Translations under genes and position numbers: made by a program
The notes under the pieces: model-generated
The model's input: the letters and a program-made list of their open reading frames with translations, nothing else
What the model was told of the DNA's origin: nothing
Databases searched by the model: none
DNA from: Chitinivibrionales bacterium
GTDB taxonomy: Bacteria > Fibrobacterota > Chitinivibrionia > Chitinivibrionales > FEN-1185
Direction: 5' to 3'
DNA: 64,000 nt
Assembly (NCBI GenBank): GCA_035516255.1
Contig: DATJAL010000002.1
Span: forward strand, 248,001-312,000
Part shown: in pieces, positions 8,133 to 16,499 of the stretch
How positions within the stretch are numbered: position 1 is the stretch's first letter
Layout: each line of letters opens with the position of its first letter

Positions 8133-9059
8133 TCAATGGTCCTTGGCGTCGGGATTGAGGTCCTCGTCGTCAGGAAAGAAATAATCGCCGAGGCTCATAT
8201 CGGGCAAATGTTCGCCCGACAGTTTGCGTTTCGCGGCAAGCGCCTCAAGGTCGAGCGCCTCATCGCCGAGAATCTGCCTGACGGAATCCGCAAACAGGTC
8301 CTTTACATTCGCGCCTGAGCCGTTTTTCCGCTTTTTGAGGGTGTAGCGGATGGCGTTGATGCCGTCGCGCACCGAGTAGGGAAGGTCGAGGCCGTGCGCC
8401 TGCTGCAGATAGTCGACGCACATGTCAAGTATTTCCTCGGGGCAGAACGGCAGGTTGTACGAGAGGATCTTCAGCTCGTCTTCGCGGCTCGGAAAGCAGA
8501 TTTCGATGCCGGGCTGGAGCCGCGACATGATGTAGTCCGGGATTTCGTACGTGGAGGAATCGTCGTTCATGGTGACGACCGCCCTGAATTCCGGGTGCGC
8601 CTTCACCACGATGCCCGCCACCACGGACTCGGCCATTCTCCTGTTGTCAAAAAGGCCGGCAAGCGATGCCCACGATTTCTCCGACATCCGGTTTCCCTCG
8701 TCGAGCACCGCGATGCCGCCCTCGATCGCCGCGGACAAAAGCGGGCTCGCATGGTAGGCTATTTTTCCCTTCTCGGAAAGCACCGGCGTGATGAGCAGGT
8801 CCTCGGGCCTGGTGTCCGACGTGCACTGCAACACATAGACGCTTTGCCCGCGCTTCTGCGCCGCCGTGATGCCGAGCGTGGTTTTGCCGATGCCCGGCAC
8901 GCCGATGAGCCTCGGCGTGAGCGGCAGGTCGTCTTTCGCGACCGTGATCCAGCACGCGAGGAGCTGGCGCAGCGGCTCCTGCTGGCCGATCCACTCGGCC
9001 TTCACGTCCACGGGGTGGGAGAGGACGACTTCTACATTGTCAATGATCGTTGTTTTCAT
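8133..9059 (-). CDS. MoxR-type AAA+ ATPase
   Basis: A 308-residue AAA+ ATPase. Visible parts are Walker A GVPGIGKTT (53-61), Walker B GIAVLDEGNRM with D120-E121, sensor-1 VVTMNDD (N165) and the arginine-finger region YIMSRLQPGIEI (R180), then the alpha lid. Family knowledge: MoxR ATPases act as chaperones that remodel or load cofactors into partner proteins, usually together with a VWA-domain protein. No VWA gene is seen here; the partner is probably the 613-residue protein just downstream. The ATG at 9059 begins the conserved part and lies 4 bases after the CsgG-like gene; the longer frame to 9107 overlaps that gene and is unlikely. Confidence 0.87.
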   Translation of the reverse strand: MKTTIIDNVEVVLSHPVDVKAEWIGQQEPLRQLLACWITVAKDDLPLTPRLIGVPGIGKTTLGITAAQKRGQSVYVLQCTSDTRPEDLLITPVLSEKGKIAYHASPLLSAAIEGGIAVLDEGNRMSEKSWASLAGLFDNRRMAESVVAGIVVKAHPEFRAVVTMNDDSSTYEIPDYIMSRLQPGIEICFPSREDELKILSYNLPFCPEEILDMCVDYLQQAHGLDLPYSVRDGINAIRYTLKKRKNGSGANVKDLFADSVRQILGDEALDLEALAAKRKLSGEHLPDMSLGDYFFPDDEDLNPDAKDH

Positions 9060-9063
9060 CGCG

Positions 9064-10074
9064 CTATTTCTTGCCGTTGATGCGGTCGAGGTCGCCCGAT
9101 TTCTCAAGTTGTTTGCCGAGCAGTTTGCCCGTCTCCTCGCACGCGTTAATGAAGGGCTTCACGTCCTTCCAGTGCCGCTCGCCGATCCCGTCGATGGTCA
9201 CCGTGAGGCTGGGCGCTGCGGCGGAGGGCGTCTCGAAGAACGAGAAGGTCATGCGCATCATGCCTTCTTTCTGGCCGAACCTGGCCGGCCTGGTGGAATA
9301 TGATTCGAGCTGCGGCCTGATGACATACGCCTTGCACTGCTGCGCTCTGTCGAGCGCGCCGCGGGACGCGGTGTCGACGCCGGGCTTGATATAATCGGAA
9401 AGCTTGTCGGCGAGCTTTTCGTACGCCTCGCGCCAGTCCCGCTCCTCCAGGTCAAAGCCGATAATGCCTTTTTCAAACGGCGCCATTTCGATGTAGGCGC
9501 GCTTGTCGCATGATGGCTCGCTTGACGGCTGATCCCTGCTTGGCGTTTCCTTGCGGCCTTCTTTGCGCTCCGAGGCCTGCGGGGCGGATTTGGGCGGCGG
9601 CTCCTGTCTGCAAAGTTCCTGCGCAAGCTTCGGGAGGCGCCCGACCATGTCTTCAAGGTCTCCCTTGACATCATCGGAAACGGTCCTCGAGATTTTTGCG
9701 GTCTTTATGTCGATGAGGCGCAGGTTGAGCATGAACATGGAGCCAACTTTACCGAGGGAGCCCGACACGAGCTTCTGCACGCCGAGGATCTGCCCCATCT
9801 CGATGAGGCATGATTCGTTGGTGCACGCGCCGGTCTGCTGGAACCCCTGTTCCTTGAGGATCTCCGACATCTGCTCGCGCTCCATTACGTCAACCATTCC
9901 GGTCTTGAAGAACTCCACGCGCAGCCGGTCGGAAATCAGCTCGGCCTCGTCCTTGGTGACGCCGGCGCCGCCCTTGAGCGTCATGATGGCGACGGTCTCT
10001 TTTTTCTGCTGAGCAAAGCCGCAGAGCACGGCAAGACAGATCATGAGAATCGAGGTGGTGATTTTAGATTTCAT
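9064..10074 (-). CDS. Secreted CsgG/LpoB-like protein
   Basis: A 336-residue exported protein with a signal peptide (residues 1-20, ending CGFAQQ). Residues 25-150 match the CsgG/LpoB/DUF2380-type nucleoside-fold domain: VAIMTLKGGAGVTKDEAELISD, then VDVMEREQMSEILKEQGF, a CTNESCLIEMGQILGV segment and VSGSLGKVGSMFMLNLRLID. Such domains in periplasmic proteins assemble rings or activate enzymes of the envelope. After a charged, proline-rich linker (175-210), the C-terminal 130 residues are not recognised. It heads the minus-strand run that includes the MoxR gene (4-base gap). The start is ATG 10074, where the signal peptide begins. Confidence 0.8.
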   Translation of the reverse strand: MKSKITTSILMICLAVLCGFAQQKKETVAIMTLKGGAGVTKDEAELISDRLRVEFFKTGMVDVMEREQMSEILKEQGFQQTGACTNESCLIEMGQILGVQKLVSGSLGKVGSMFMLNLRLIDIKTAKISRTVSDDVKGDLEDMVGRLPKLAQELCRQEPPPKSAPQASERKEGRKETPSRDQPSSEPSCDKRAYIEMAPFEKGIIGFDLEERDWREAYEKLADKLSDYIKPGVDTASRGALDRAQQCKAYVIRPQLESYSTRPARFGQKEGMMRMTFSFFETPSAAAPSLTVTIDGIGERHWKDVKPFINACEETGKLLGKQLEKSGDLDRINGKK

Positions 10075-10198
10075 GGCGAAAACCTTGCCGGAAAAATGTT
10101 GAGGACAATCCGGTTTTATCTGATTGGAATCCGAAAAAATATACCTTATAACGGGCGGGAAATCCATCAAAGCCGGGAGTTAAAAATGGTTGTCATCG

Positions 10199-10957
10199 CT
10201 ATCCGTCAATATTCCGCTGATCTGCTGTGGAAAACAAGAAATCCTTGATATTCTTGTACCACCGCTTGTACCACGGCGCCTTTTGCGGTTTCTGCGCCGG
10301 GTGCCGCCGCTGCGCTTCTTTTTCCAAATCCCCCAGCAGTTGGGGAAGAATGAGCCCGGTCGCCATGCTGATCAGCCAGTGCGGCATGGGATCACGCACC
10401 CAGCCCTGCGCCACGATTCCCACCCTGCAAGAGTCGCTGCCAATGGCAAGGATGAACGCGGCAAGATACACGCCATGGGTGCGGTAGTTGATGAATCCGT
10501 TTATAGAGTGATTCCATTTGCTTTCGAGGGTCTGGTCCTCGTTCTGGTGCGCAATGAACCGCAGGAGAGAGGGGTCTTTCCATCCGAGCGTGTCGATGTT
10601 TCCGATGGCCCACACCCGCGCGATCGCTGCCCGTCCCTCAACGTACCATGTTCCGAGACCGGACACGCGCCGGGCGGGCTCGGTGATGCGGTCGCACCGG
10701 TAAACGTGCCTGAATATCTTTGAATAATTGCCGAAATCGGTGGCGATGCCGGCAATGGTCGCCGCGGGATGGCCGAAGTTCCACACGCCCCAGGCACGGT
10801 AGGTGACGGGCGTGTCCGCCACCTGCTGGAATTCCACGTGGTCCGGCGCGCCCATTTTCAACTGGTTGATGATGAAACTGTAGTCGAACGCGCCGGCGCG
10901 GGCACAGTATGCGAGCGCGGGGATAATAATTATTGCTATTATGGATTTATAACGCAT
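10199..10957 (-). CDS. Exported START/SRPBCC-like protein
   Basis: A 252-residue protein with an N-terminal signal (MRYKSIIAIIIIPALAY, ending about residue 22). The body reads like a START/polyketide-cyclase fold: HPAATIAGIATDFGNYSKIF near the start of the domain and VGIVAQGWVRDPMPHWLISM near the final helix, as in lipid-binding START proteins. It would bind a hydrophobic molecule in the periplasm (inference). The C-terminal 40 residues are very basic and proline-rich. It stands alone: 124 bases separate it from the CsgG-like gene, and 72 bases lie between it and the radical SAM gene upstream. Confidence 0.65.
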   Translation of the reverse strand: MRYKSIIAIIIIPALAYCARAGAFDYSFIINQLKMGAPDHVEFQQVADTPVTYRAWGVWNFGHPAATIAGIATDFGNYSKIFRHVYRCDRITEPARRVSGLGTWYVEGRAAIARVWAIGNIDTLGWKDPSLLRFIAHQNEDQTLESKWNHSINGFINYRTHGVYLAAFILAIGSDSCRVGIVAQGWVRDPMPHWLISMATGLILPQLLGDLEKEAQRRHPAQKPQKAPWYKRWYKNIKDFLFSTADQRNIDG

Positions 10958-11029
10958 TTGATTTTTAAAAGCGGTAACAAGTTTCAATGTGCCAGCACAG
11001 TCAAAATATAACTTTTTGGTTTGACTTTG

Positions 11030-12367
11030 TTACTCTGTTACTTTGTCACTTATTTTTTCATTAAACCATTTTGCTAAATCAATTATCTCCTGCACCGCGG
11101 ACGGACTCCATCCCGGAAGCTGCGTGATGAAATAGGTGTCGTTGTGCGACAGCGGCGTTTCAAGGAGCTGAGGAAATTGCCCGGAATAGTTTTCAAAGAG
11201 CGGTGTTTTGGGAACAGGGGAGAAGAACACCGGTTTGGCCTTGACCGAAAGCGTGGCCACGAACTTTATCTCGTCAGCCACATCCTGCGGTGTTTGGCCC
11301 GCCAGCCCGGCCATCACATACACGCCGATGTCATTTCCGGAAAAACCCGTTTGCAGTGCGAGCCCGGTTTTCTTTTTTAATTCCTCTTTGCGGGCTTTTC
11401 CTCCGGTATCGCGGCGGAACGCCCTGCTGCCGCTTTCATACCCGAAGCGCAGCGTTTTAAACCCGCCGGAGCGCATGACTTCCAAAGTCTCTTTTGTCAG
11501 CCACCGAACATGGAGTCCGTTCGGCGCGTGAAATGTGGCCTTAACTCCCGCATGCACCATGGCTTCCATCAGGGAAATGAAATGCCGGCGCGGCTGGTAT
11601 AACAGCGCGTCATCGTACCAGGCAAAATGCCGGATGCCAAAACGGTTTTGCATAAACGCAAGCTCCTCTGCCACGATGGAAACAGGCCTTGCTTCATACT
11701 GATTGTGCAGAAACCTGGATGCGCAATATGAACAACGGAGCGGGCAGCCACGTGATGAAAGCGCCGGGCCGTGAAATTGAATACTTGCCACGTCAAATGC
11801 TGGAATGAGCGAGGCGCTGCTGTCAAGTGCTTTCAACGATGAAAGGCTGGGGACTCCTGATCCGGCTAATGCCTTTTGGTTAAAAAGGCTGCCGGTAAAA
11901 ATCCGGACATCCGGCATTGAAGCGGTGATGAATGAAGGGATAAGCACTGCTGATGTCCCGCCAATAACAATCGGAACTCGTGGAAAAATCCGTTTGACAG
12001 CATGTACGGTTTTCTGTATTCCTAATATCCAGTATGTCATTGAGCTGCCGATAAATACAATATCAGGTTCAGGTATTGAATGAAGATATTTCTCAAAGGA
12101 TTCTTCGGATTGACCGTACAACTTATAATACCGCCTTATACTTTTGTAAAGGTCAGGTTTTGGAAATTGTCTGAAAGGAAAATTTCCTGTGGCGTTTGGT
12201 TTTGAGGAAATGCCGTCTTCTCTTGAAAGGCAGTTATAATAACTGACATTTAATCCGTTATGCCTCAGGAATACGATGAGCCAGTATAATCCCACCGGGT
12301 GCATCCATTCATCATATAGTTTAAAATCGGTCACCCAGGGATTTATTACAAGTGAATGCGCAATCAT
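11030..12367 (-). CDS. B12-binding-type radical SAM protein
   Basis: A 445-residue enzyme. The N-terminal 180 residues resemble a cobalamin-binding Rossmann domain (IVFIGSSMTYWILGIQ, VPIVIGGTSAVLI), and the radical SAM core follows with the cluster motif SSRGCPLRCSYCAS (CxxxCxxC, about residues 206-213) and HFAWYDDALLY, GFKTLRFGYESGSRA. The C-terminus has the SPVPKTPLFENY signature seen in this class, where the cobalamin domain is followed by the Elp3-like core. The substrate is unknown; family members modify lipids, antibiotics and cofactors. A DxHxxG motif for base-off cobalamin is not visible, so true B12 use is uncertain. It is alone on its strand. Confidence 0.85.
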   Translation of the reverse strand: MIAHSLVINPWVTDFKLYDEWMHPVGLYWLIVFLRHNGLNVSYYNCLSREDGISSKPNATGNFPFRQFPKPDLYKSIRRYYKLYGQSEESFEKYLHSIPEPDIVFIGSSMTYWILGIQKTVHAVKRIFPRVPIVIGGTSAVLIPSFITASMPDVRIFTGSLFNQKALAGSGVPSLSSLKALDSSASLIPAFDVASIQFHGPALSSRGCPLRCSYCASRFLHNQYEARPVSIVAEELAFMQNRFGIRHFAWYDDALLYQPRRHFISLMEAMVHAGVKATFHAPNGLHVRWLTKETLEVMRSGGFKTLRFGYESGSRAFRRDTGGKARKEELKKKTGLALQTGFSGNDIGVYVMAGLAGQTPQDVADEIKFVATLSVKAKPVFFSPVPKTPLFENYSGQFPQLLETPLSHNDTYFITQLPGWSPSAVQEIIDLAKWFNEKISDKVTE

Positions 12368-12605
12368 AAAAACGCAAAACTTTCTTTTTCAAGCAATTTG
12401 TGGTATAATCAATAAACAAAAATACTTTTACGCGTTTGCCGTTGGCATGCAAGTGAACATTGTTTTCTGAAAGGCGCAAAGGTATTTTTTTAATTTCAAT
12501 TTCTTTCGGGGTATTTGCAATATCTGTAAGAAACCGGTTTAATTGAGAAATTTACTAAAGCGCTTCATCTGGGGAAGGACATGATTTCGGAAGGTGTATA
12601 TCGCG

Positions 12606-14708
12606 ATGACCATTGAAACGCAAAAGAATTTCCTTGGAAAAACGCAGACCATACTCATGGCCGAGATCGAGTCAGAGCGATGGAGCTCGTGGATCAGGCT
12701 TGGTATAGCGGTGGGATATTCGCTCCTTGCTTTTTACAGTTATTCGGTTGATGATATTTCGGTGCGGGCGTTTGCGCTGCAGATGGGCGCCGTGCTCACC
12801 ATGCTTGCCTACAGCGGTTATTATCTGACACGCTACAGCACCACCCGCGCGCGGACCTATTCGTCTTTCATTCTCGTCATACTCGACGTGCTCGTCATCA
12901 CCACAGTGCTGGTCTCGTATTCACTCATGGGCGCGCCGTCTGCGCTGCTCTGCGGTTCGCTCTTCAGCGTCTATTTTATCGCGATCATCTTTACGGCGCT
13001 GCACAACAAGCTCTCCCTCTCCATTTTCAGCGGTGTGTTTTCTGCCGTGTGCTATAGCGCATATTATCTATATATATTCCTGTTTAAGGGCGGGCCGACG
13101 GACACCTGGATTTCGGATTTTTCCATCCGGGTGGTACTGCTGCTGATCGTCGCTGCCATCGCGGGCATCATCTCCCGCAAGAATTACGCCACCATCAACA
13201 AGGTCATCAGCTCGGAACAGCGTTATCAGAACCTCGTGCACCGCCTGCCCGAAATGCTTTTCACGCTTGACGAGCGCGGAAAATTCCTGTGGTCGAACAA
13301 CACGTCGTTCGCCCTGCTCGGCCTGCCCGCCAAGGTGCTGCCCGGCAGGAACATCAAGGATTTTCTGGCGCAGCCCGGGCAGCTCAAAATTGACAAAGCT
13401 GAATTCAAGGGCACCATTCAGATCAAGGACCTCAACGGGCGCACCAAATATGTCGACTGCACGCTGCAGCCGACCTCCGAGGTGGAAAAACCGCTCATCT
13501 ACGAAGGCATCATGACCGATGTGAGCGACCGCGAGCTCGCGCTGTCCCAACGCGAGGAAATGGTGACGCGGCTGCACCAGTACCAGAAGATGGAATCGCT
13601 GGGCACGCTGGCGAGCGGCATGGCGCACGATTTCAACAACATCCTCCAGACCGTGGACGATATCACCGTTCAGGTGCAGAAAGACACGGCTGAGCCGGAA
13701 ACAAAAAAACGCATGGAGGTCGTCTCCGAGACGCTGGTGGAGGCAAAGCTCCTGATTTCCGAGTTGCTCGCGCTCGGCCGAAACAAGCTGCTCGACTACA
13801 AGAACATCCATCTTCAGGGTTTTTTCGAGGACATTATACCGCTGTACGGAAGCCAGCTGGGATCCAAGTTCCAGGTGGTGTTCAAGGCGCCCGACGAACC
13901 GCTCTGGATCCAGGGCGACGATGATTATTTCAAGCGGGTGTTCCAGAACCTCATCGGCAACTCGCGCGATGCGATGGAAAACGGCGGCACCATCACCATC
14001 GAATGTTTCGCCGACCGCAGGCACGGGGAGAAGACCGGCACCGTGGTGATCCGGTTCACCGATACGGGCACGGGCATTCCGCACGAAGTACTCGACAAGA
14101 TTTTCGACCCGTTCTTCACCACGAAGAAGAAGGGCAAGGGCACGGGCCTGGGACTCGCGCTTGTCCAGAGGATCGTGTCGCTGCACAACGGCCGCGTCTT
14201 CGTGGAACGCACCGACAAGCGGGGCACCACCTTCCGCATCGAGATACCGGAAAGCGAGGGCGGCGAGGTGGAGCACGACACCACCATGATCATGCTCAAC
14301 CGCACGCCGTCTATGGTGCTGCTCCTCGACGACGACCCCAAGATCAGGGCGATCCTGCGTTTCTTCATGAACGAATTCAAGTATGCGGTGTGCGAGGCGT
14401 CCACGGTGGAGGAGGGCGCGCGGGAGCTCAACAAACATCTTGCTGAATGCGAAGTGCTTATCATGGACTGGAAACTCGGCAGGGACGATCCGCACGCTGC
14501 CATCGCGAGGCTCCGCGCCATCAAGCCGTCGCTCATTGTGATCGTGGTGTCGGGATATCCGCCGGAGCAAAAAAGCGTGGAGGACATGAAAATCTGGAAA
14601 TGGTTCACCAAGCCCTACGACAAGAACCAGCTCGACCTCGAAATCCAGAAGGCGCTTTTTTACGCGAAAAAGGGATCGAAGAAAGCGGGGAAGCAGGGGA
14701 ACGGCTAG
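12606..14708 (+). CDS. Membrane hybrid histidine kinase (6 TM - PAS - HisKA - HATPase - REC)
   Basis: A 700-residue sensor kinase. Six hydrophobic segments fill residues 20-195, followed by a PAS domain (about 210-310; PEMLFTLDERGKFLWSN), a HisKA domain with the phospho-acceptor in GMAHDFNNIL (H341), an HATPase domain with NLIGNSRDAM and DTGTGIP, and a C-terminal receiver domain with acidic pocket LLDDDPK, phospho-acceptor D621 in IMDWKLG and lysine in TKPYDK. Signal and output are unknown. The start is ATG 12606 behind a GGAAGG site; GTG at 12594 is possible. No partner regulator is adjacent; the REC-HD-GYP gene 3 kb downstream is a candidate by distance only. Confidence 0.92.
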   Translation: MTIETQKNFLGKTQTILMAEIESERWSSWIRLGIAVGYSLLAFYSYSVDDISVRAFALQMGAVLTMLAYSGYYLTRYSTTRARTYSSFILVILDVLVITTVLVSYSLMGAPSALLCGSLFSVYFIAIIFTALHNKLSLSIFSGVFSAVCYSAYYLYIFLFKGGPTDTWISDFSIRVVLLLIVAAIAGIISRKNYATINKVISSEQRYQNLVHRLPEMLFTLDERGKFLWSNNTSFALLGLPAKVLPGRNIKDFLAQPGQLKIDKAEFKGTIQIKDLNGRTKYVDCTLQPTSEVEKPLIYEGIMTDVSDRELALSQREEMVTRLHQYQKMESLGTLASGMAHDFNNILQTVDDITVQVQKDTAEPETKKRMEVVSETLVEAKLLISELLALGRNKLLDYKNIHLQGFFEDIIPLYGSQLGSKFQVVFKAPDEPLWIQGDDDYFKRVFQNLIGNSRDAMENGGTITIECFADRRHGEKTGTVVIRFTDTGTGIPHEVLDKIFDPFFTTKKKGKGTGLGLALVQRIVSLHNGRVFVERTDKRGTTFRIEIPESEGGEVEHDTTMIMLNRTPSMVLLLDDDPKIRAILRFFMNEFKYAVCEASTVEEGARELNKHLAECEVLIMDWKLGRDDPHAAIARLRAIKPSLIVIVVSGYPPEQKSVEDMKIWKWFTKPYDKNQLDLEIQKALFYAKKGSKKAGKQGNG

Positions 14709-16147
14709 GCGACCTGGTTGTCCTTCCGGTACCTTAGCGGCGTGGTCCGGCAGATCCTGGAGAAATATTTTTCCATTTCACCCACGTTTTTGAACCCGCA
14801 CGACTCAGCGATCGAGGCGACGCTTGAATGAGAGGAGCGCAACCGCTCCTTTGCGATTTCGATGCGCTGCGCCATGATGTAATCGCGGAAATTCTTCCCG
14901 CCGCATTTCTTCAACACCGCGCTTATCCTGCCCTGGGTAAGCCCGAGTTTTTCCGCAGCCCAGTCCAGCGAGAGCTCCTTAAAGGTGATGGCTTCATCGA
15001 TGAATTGACAAACTTGGTCCGACAGTTTCTTTTCCTCTTCGGTCTGCTCGAACTGATCGAACGACATCGTCCGTTTCCTGATGAAGAAAAATACGCCTCC
15101 TCCAAGCAGCGCGAGGAGAAGGCCCGCGACGAAGCTCATGAACCATTGCATCCATCCCGAGGAGAAAAACGGTTTTGGCAGCAGGGTCACCGTGCCCCAG
15201 GTATACGGGCTGAGCTGGTCCGATTCCGGAGATTCGGTCCAGGAAATACTCGTTATTTGGCCGTTTTCGCCGGGCAGCCGCACGACCACATTGCACCCGA
15301 ACGAGTCGGGGAGCGTTGCACCGAAAAGCGCGGCGGGCACCGTGACGTCGATGGTGAAACCTTTGCCGTCCTCCTTATGGACTTCGTTGGCGCATGCGTA
15401 TGGTTCCCGTTCGGTTGCGATGCTGAAGGATCCGTCTTCTGAAAAAACGGGCTTGTAAAGAATGCGGAACGGAGGGCCGTCGAGTGGCACCGCAAAGCTG
15501 AAGGCCTGCTGCGGCGGATACGGTTTACGAGAAAGAGACGGGTCGATGCAAACCTCGACCCCCATGGCGGCGAGCTTGTCCTTTGACGCGCCGCTGAAAT
15601 TGAACGCAGCTTGGGCTTTGGTTAAAATGGTGATACCGCCTTTATTCCAGCATGCCGCGACATGTGCGGCGCCAGGCGCGCGGCCCGCTGCAACGTTTTT
15701 GGCGAAAAGCAAGGAACCTTCTCCTTTTGCAAACGGAATTGCCGCGGCAAAAAAGGGAACCGGTTTGTTGGCGATGAACACTCCTCCCTGCTTAAACGAA
15801 ACGCGCTGGCCGTTTGTAAAGGACGCCTCGGCGATAAGGGTCATGCCTTTGTAAAGCTGGTTGGGCACCGAGCCGGCGTTCCAGACAAATGAGAAGAGAG
15901 GGCGCTTGACGCGGCCGAGCGCGACCAAGGTGTCACGGTTTTGCCCCGCCAAGGAATAGCGGGCGGAAAAAGTGATTGAACCGACCTGGTCGCATGCCTT
16001 CACCGCCACCGTGCAAAGAGGCGCGGACACGACCGCCCCGCTTCGCGGCGATTCAAAGCTGATGCATGACGCGGCCGCTCCGGCCCTGACGGTGATACCC
16101 ATGCCCGCGGCGAGCACAAGAAAAAGAGGCACAAAATAACGTTTCAT
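14705..16147 (-). CDS. Transmembrane AraC-family regulator with periplasmic CBM9-like sensor
   Basis: A 480-residue one-component regulator. It has a signal peptide (1-24), an Ig-like stretch (25-120), then a region (about 125-335) that looks like a CBM9-type carbohydrate-binding domain, with KGFTIDVTVPAALFG and SPYTWGTVTLLPKPF near its end. A single membrane helix (about 345-368) leads to a C-terminal AraC DNA-binding domain (395-478) with KNFRDYIMAQRIEIAKERL and SVASIAESCGFKNVGEMEKYF. Such a layout implies sensing a sugar-like ligand outside and binding DNA from the membrane (inference). The start is ATG 16147; the frame further upstream reads through the tRNA gene and is not coding. It meets the kinase gene tail-to-tail with a 4-base overlap. 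Confidence 0.82.
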   Translation of the reverse strand: MKRYFVPLFLVLAAGMGITVRAGAAASCISFESPRSGAVVSAPLCTVAVKACDQVGSITFSARYSLAGQNRDTLVALGRVKRPLFSFVWNAGSVPNQLYKGMTLIAEASFTNGQRVSFKQGGVFIANKPVPFFAAAIPFAKGEGSLLFAKNVAAGRAPGAAHVAACWNKGGITILTKAQAAFNFSGASKDKLAAMGVEVCIDPSLSRKPYPPQQAFSFAVPLDGPPFRILYKPVFSEDGSFSIATEREPYACANEVHKEDGKGFTIDVTVPAALFGATLPDSFGCNVVVRLPGENGQITSISWTESPESDQLSPYTWGTVTLLPKPFFSSGWMQWFMSFVAGLLLALLGGGVFFFIRKRTMSFDQFEQTEEEKKLSDQVCQFIDEAITFKELSLDWAAEKLGLTQGRISAVLKKCGGKNFRDYIMAQRIEIAKERLRSSHSSVASIAESCGFKNVGEMEKYFSRICRTTPLRYRKDNQVA

Positions 16148-16214
16148 AAGGCTCTGACGACATCTGCCAAAGCGGAAACTGGCAGGAACAGGCGTTTCGT
16201 GCGTTGAAGGGAAA

Positions 16215-16288
16215 TGGGCGCACCTGGATTCGAACCAGGGGTCTCTGCGATGTGAACGCAGCGCTTTAACCAGCTGAGCCATACGCCC
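16215..16288 (-). tRNA. tRNA-Val (anticodon CAC)
   Basis: A 74-base cloverleaf on the minus strand. The acceptor stem GGGCGTA pairs with TGCGCCC with A as discriminator, the anticodon stem CTGCG/CGCAG encloses loop TTCACAT (anticodon CAC), and the T-arm is CCTGG-TTCGAAT-CCAGG. No CCA is encoded. It reads GUG codons as valine. Confidence 0.95.
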
Positions 16289-16298
16289 ATGAACAATA

Positions 16299-16327
16299 AA
16301 AATAGAAAACCCGTATCATTCAATCAA
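16299..16327 (-). promoter_or_regulatory. Sigma-70-type promoter of tRNA-Val
   Basis: On the minus strand, TTGATT (16327-16322) and TATTTT (16304-16299) are 17 bases apart, and the -10 box ends 10 bases before the mature tRNA 5' end. Spacing is ideal; function is inferred. Confidence 0.55.
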
Positions 16328-16499
16328 GGGTTTTGATTGAGGATGTACGTTTATGGATTTGTTTTATTTGATTATCCGGCACAATAAATAAGTTATTTTA
16401 CCTACAACCCGGCGGCGATTTTAACGGCAAAGGGCATGACCGTACCCGTTTTTCCTGAACTGCTATAAATATTTTTCATTGTTCATCCGTAAATACTGT

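Noticed and set aside
13068-14570. 500-codon open frame antisense to the hybrid kinase
   Set aside because: It is a shadow of the kinase gene caused by high GC at third positions; it is rich in R, H, E and V runs, has no domain and no ribosome site.
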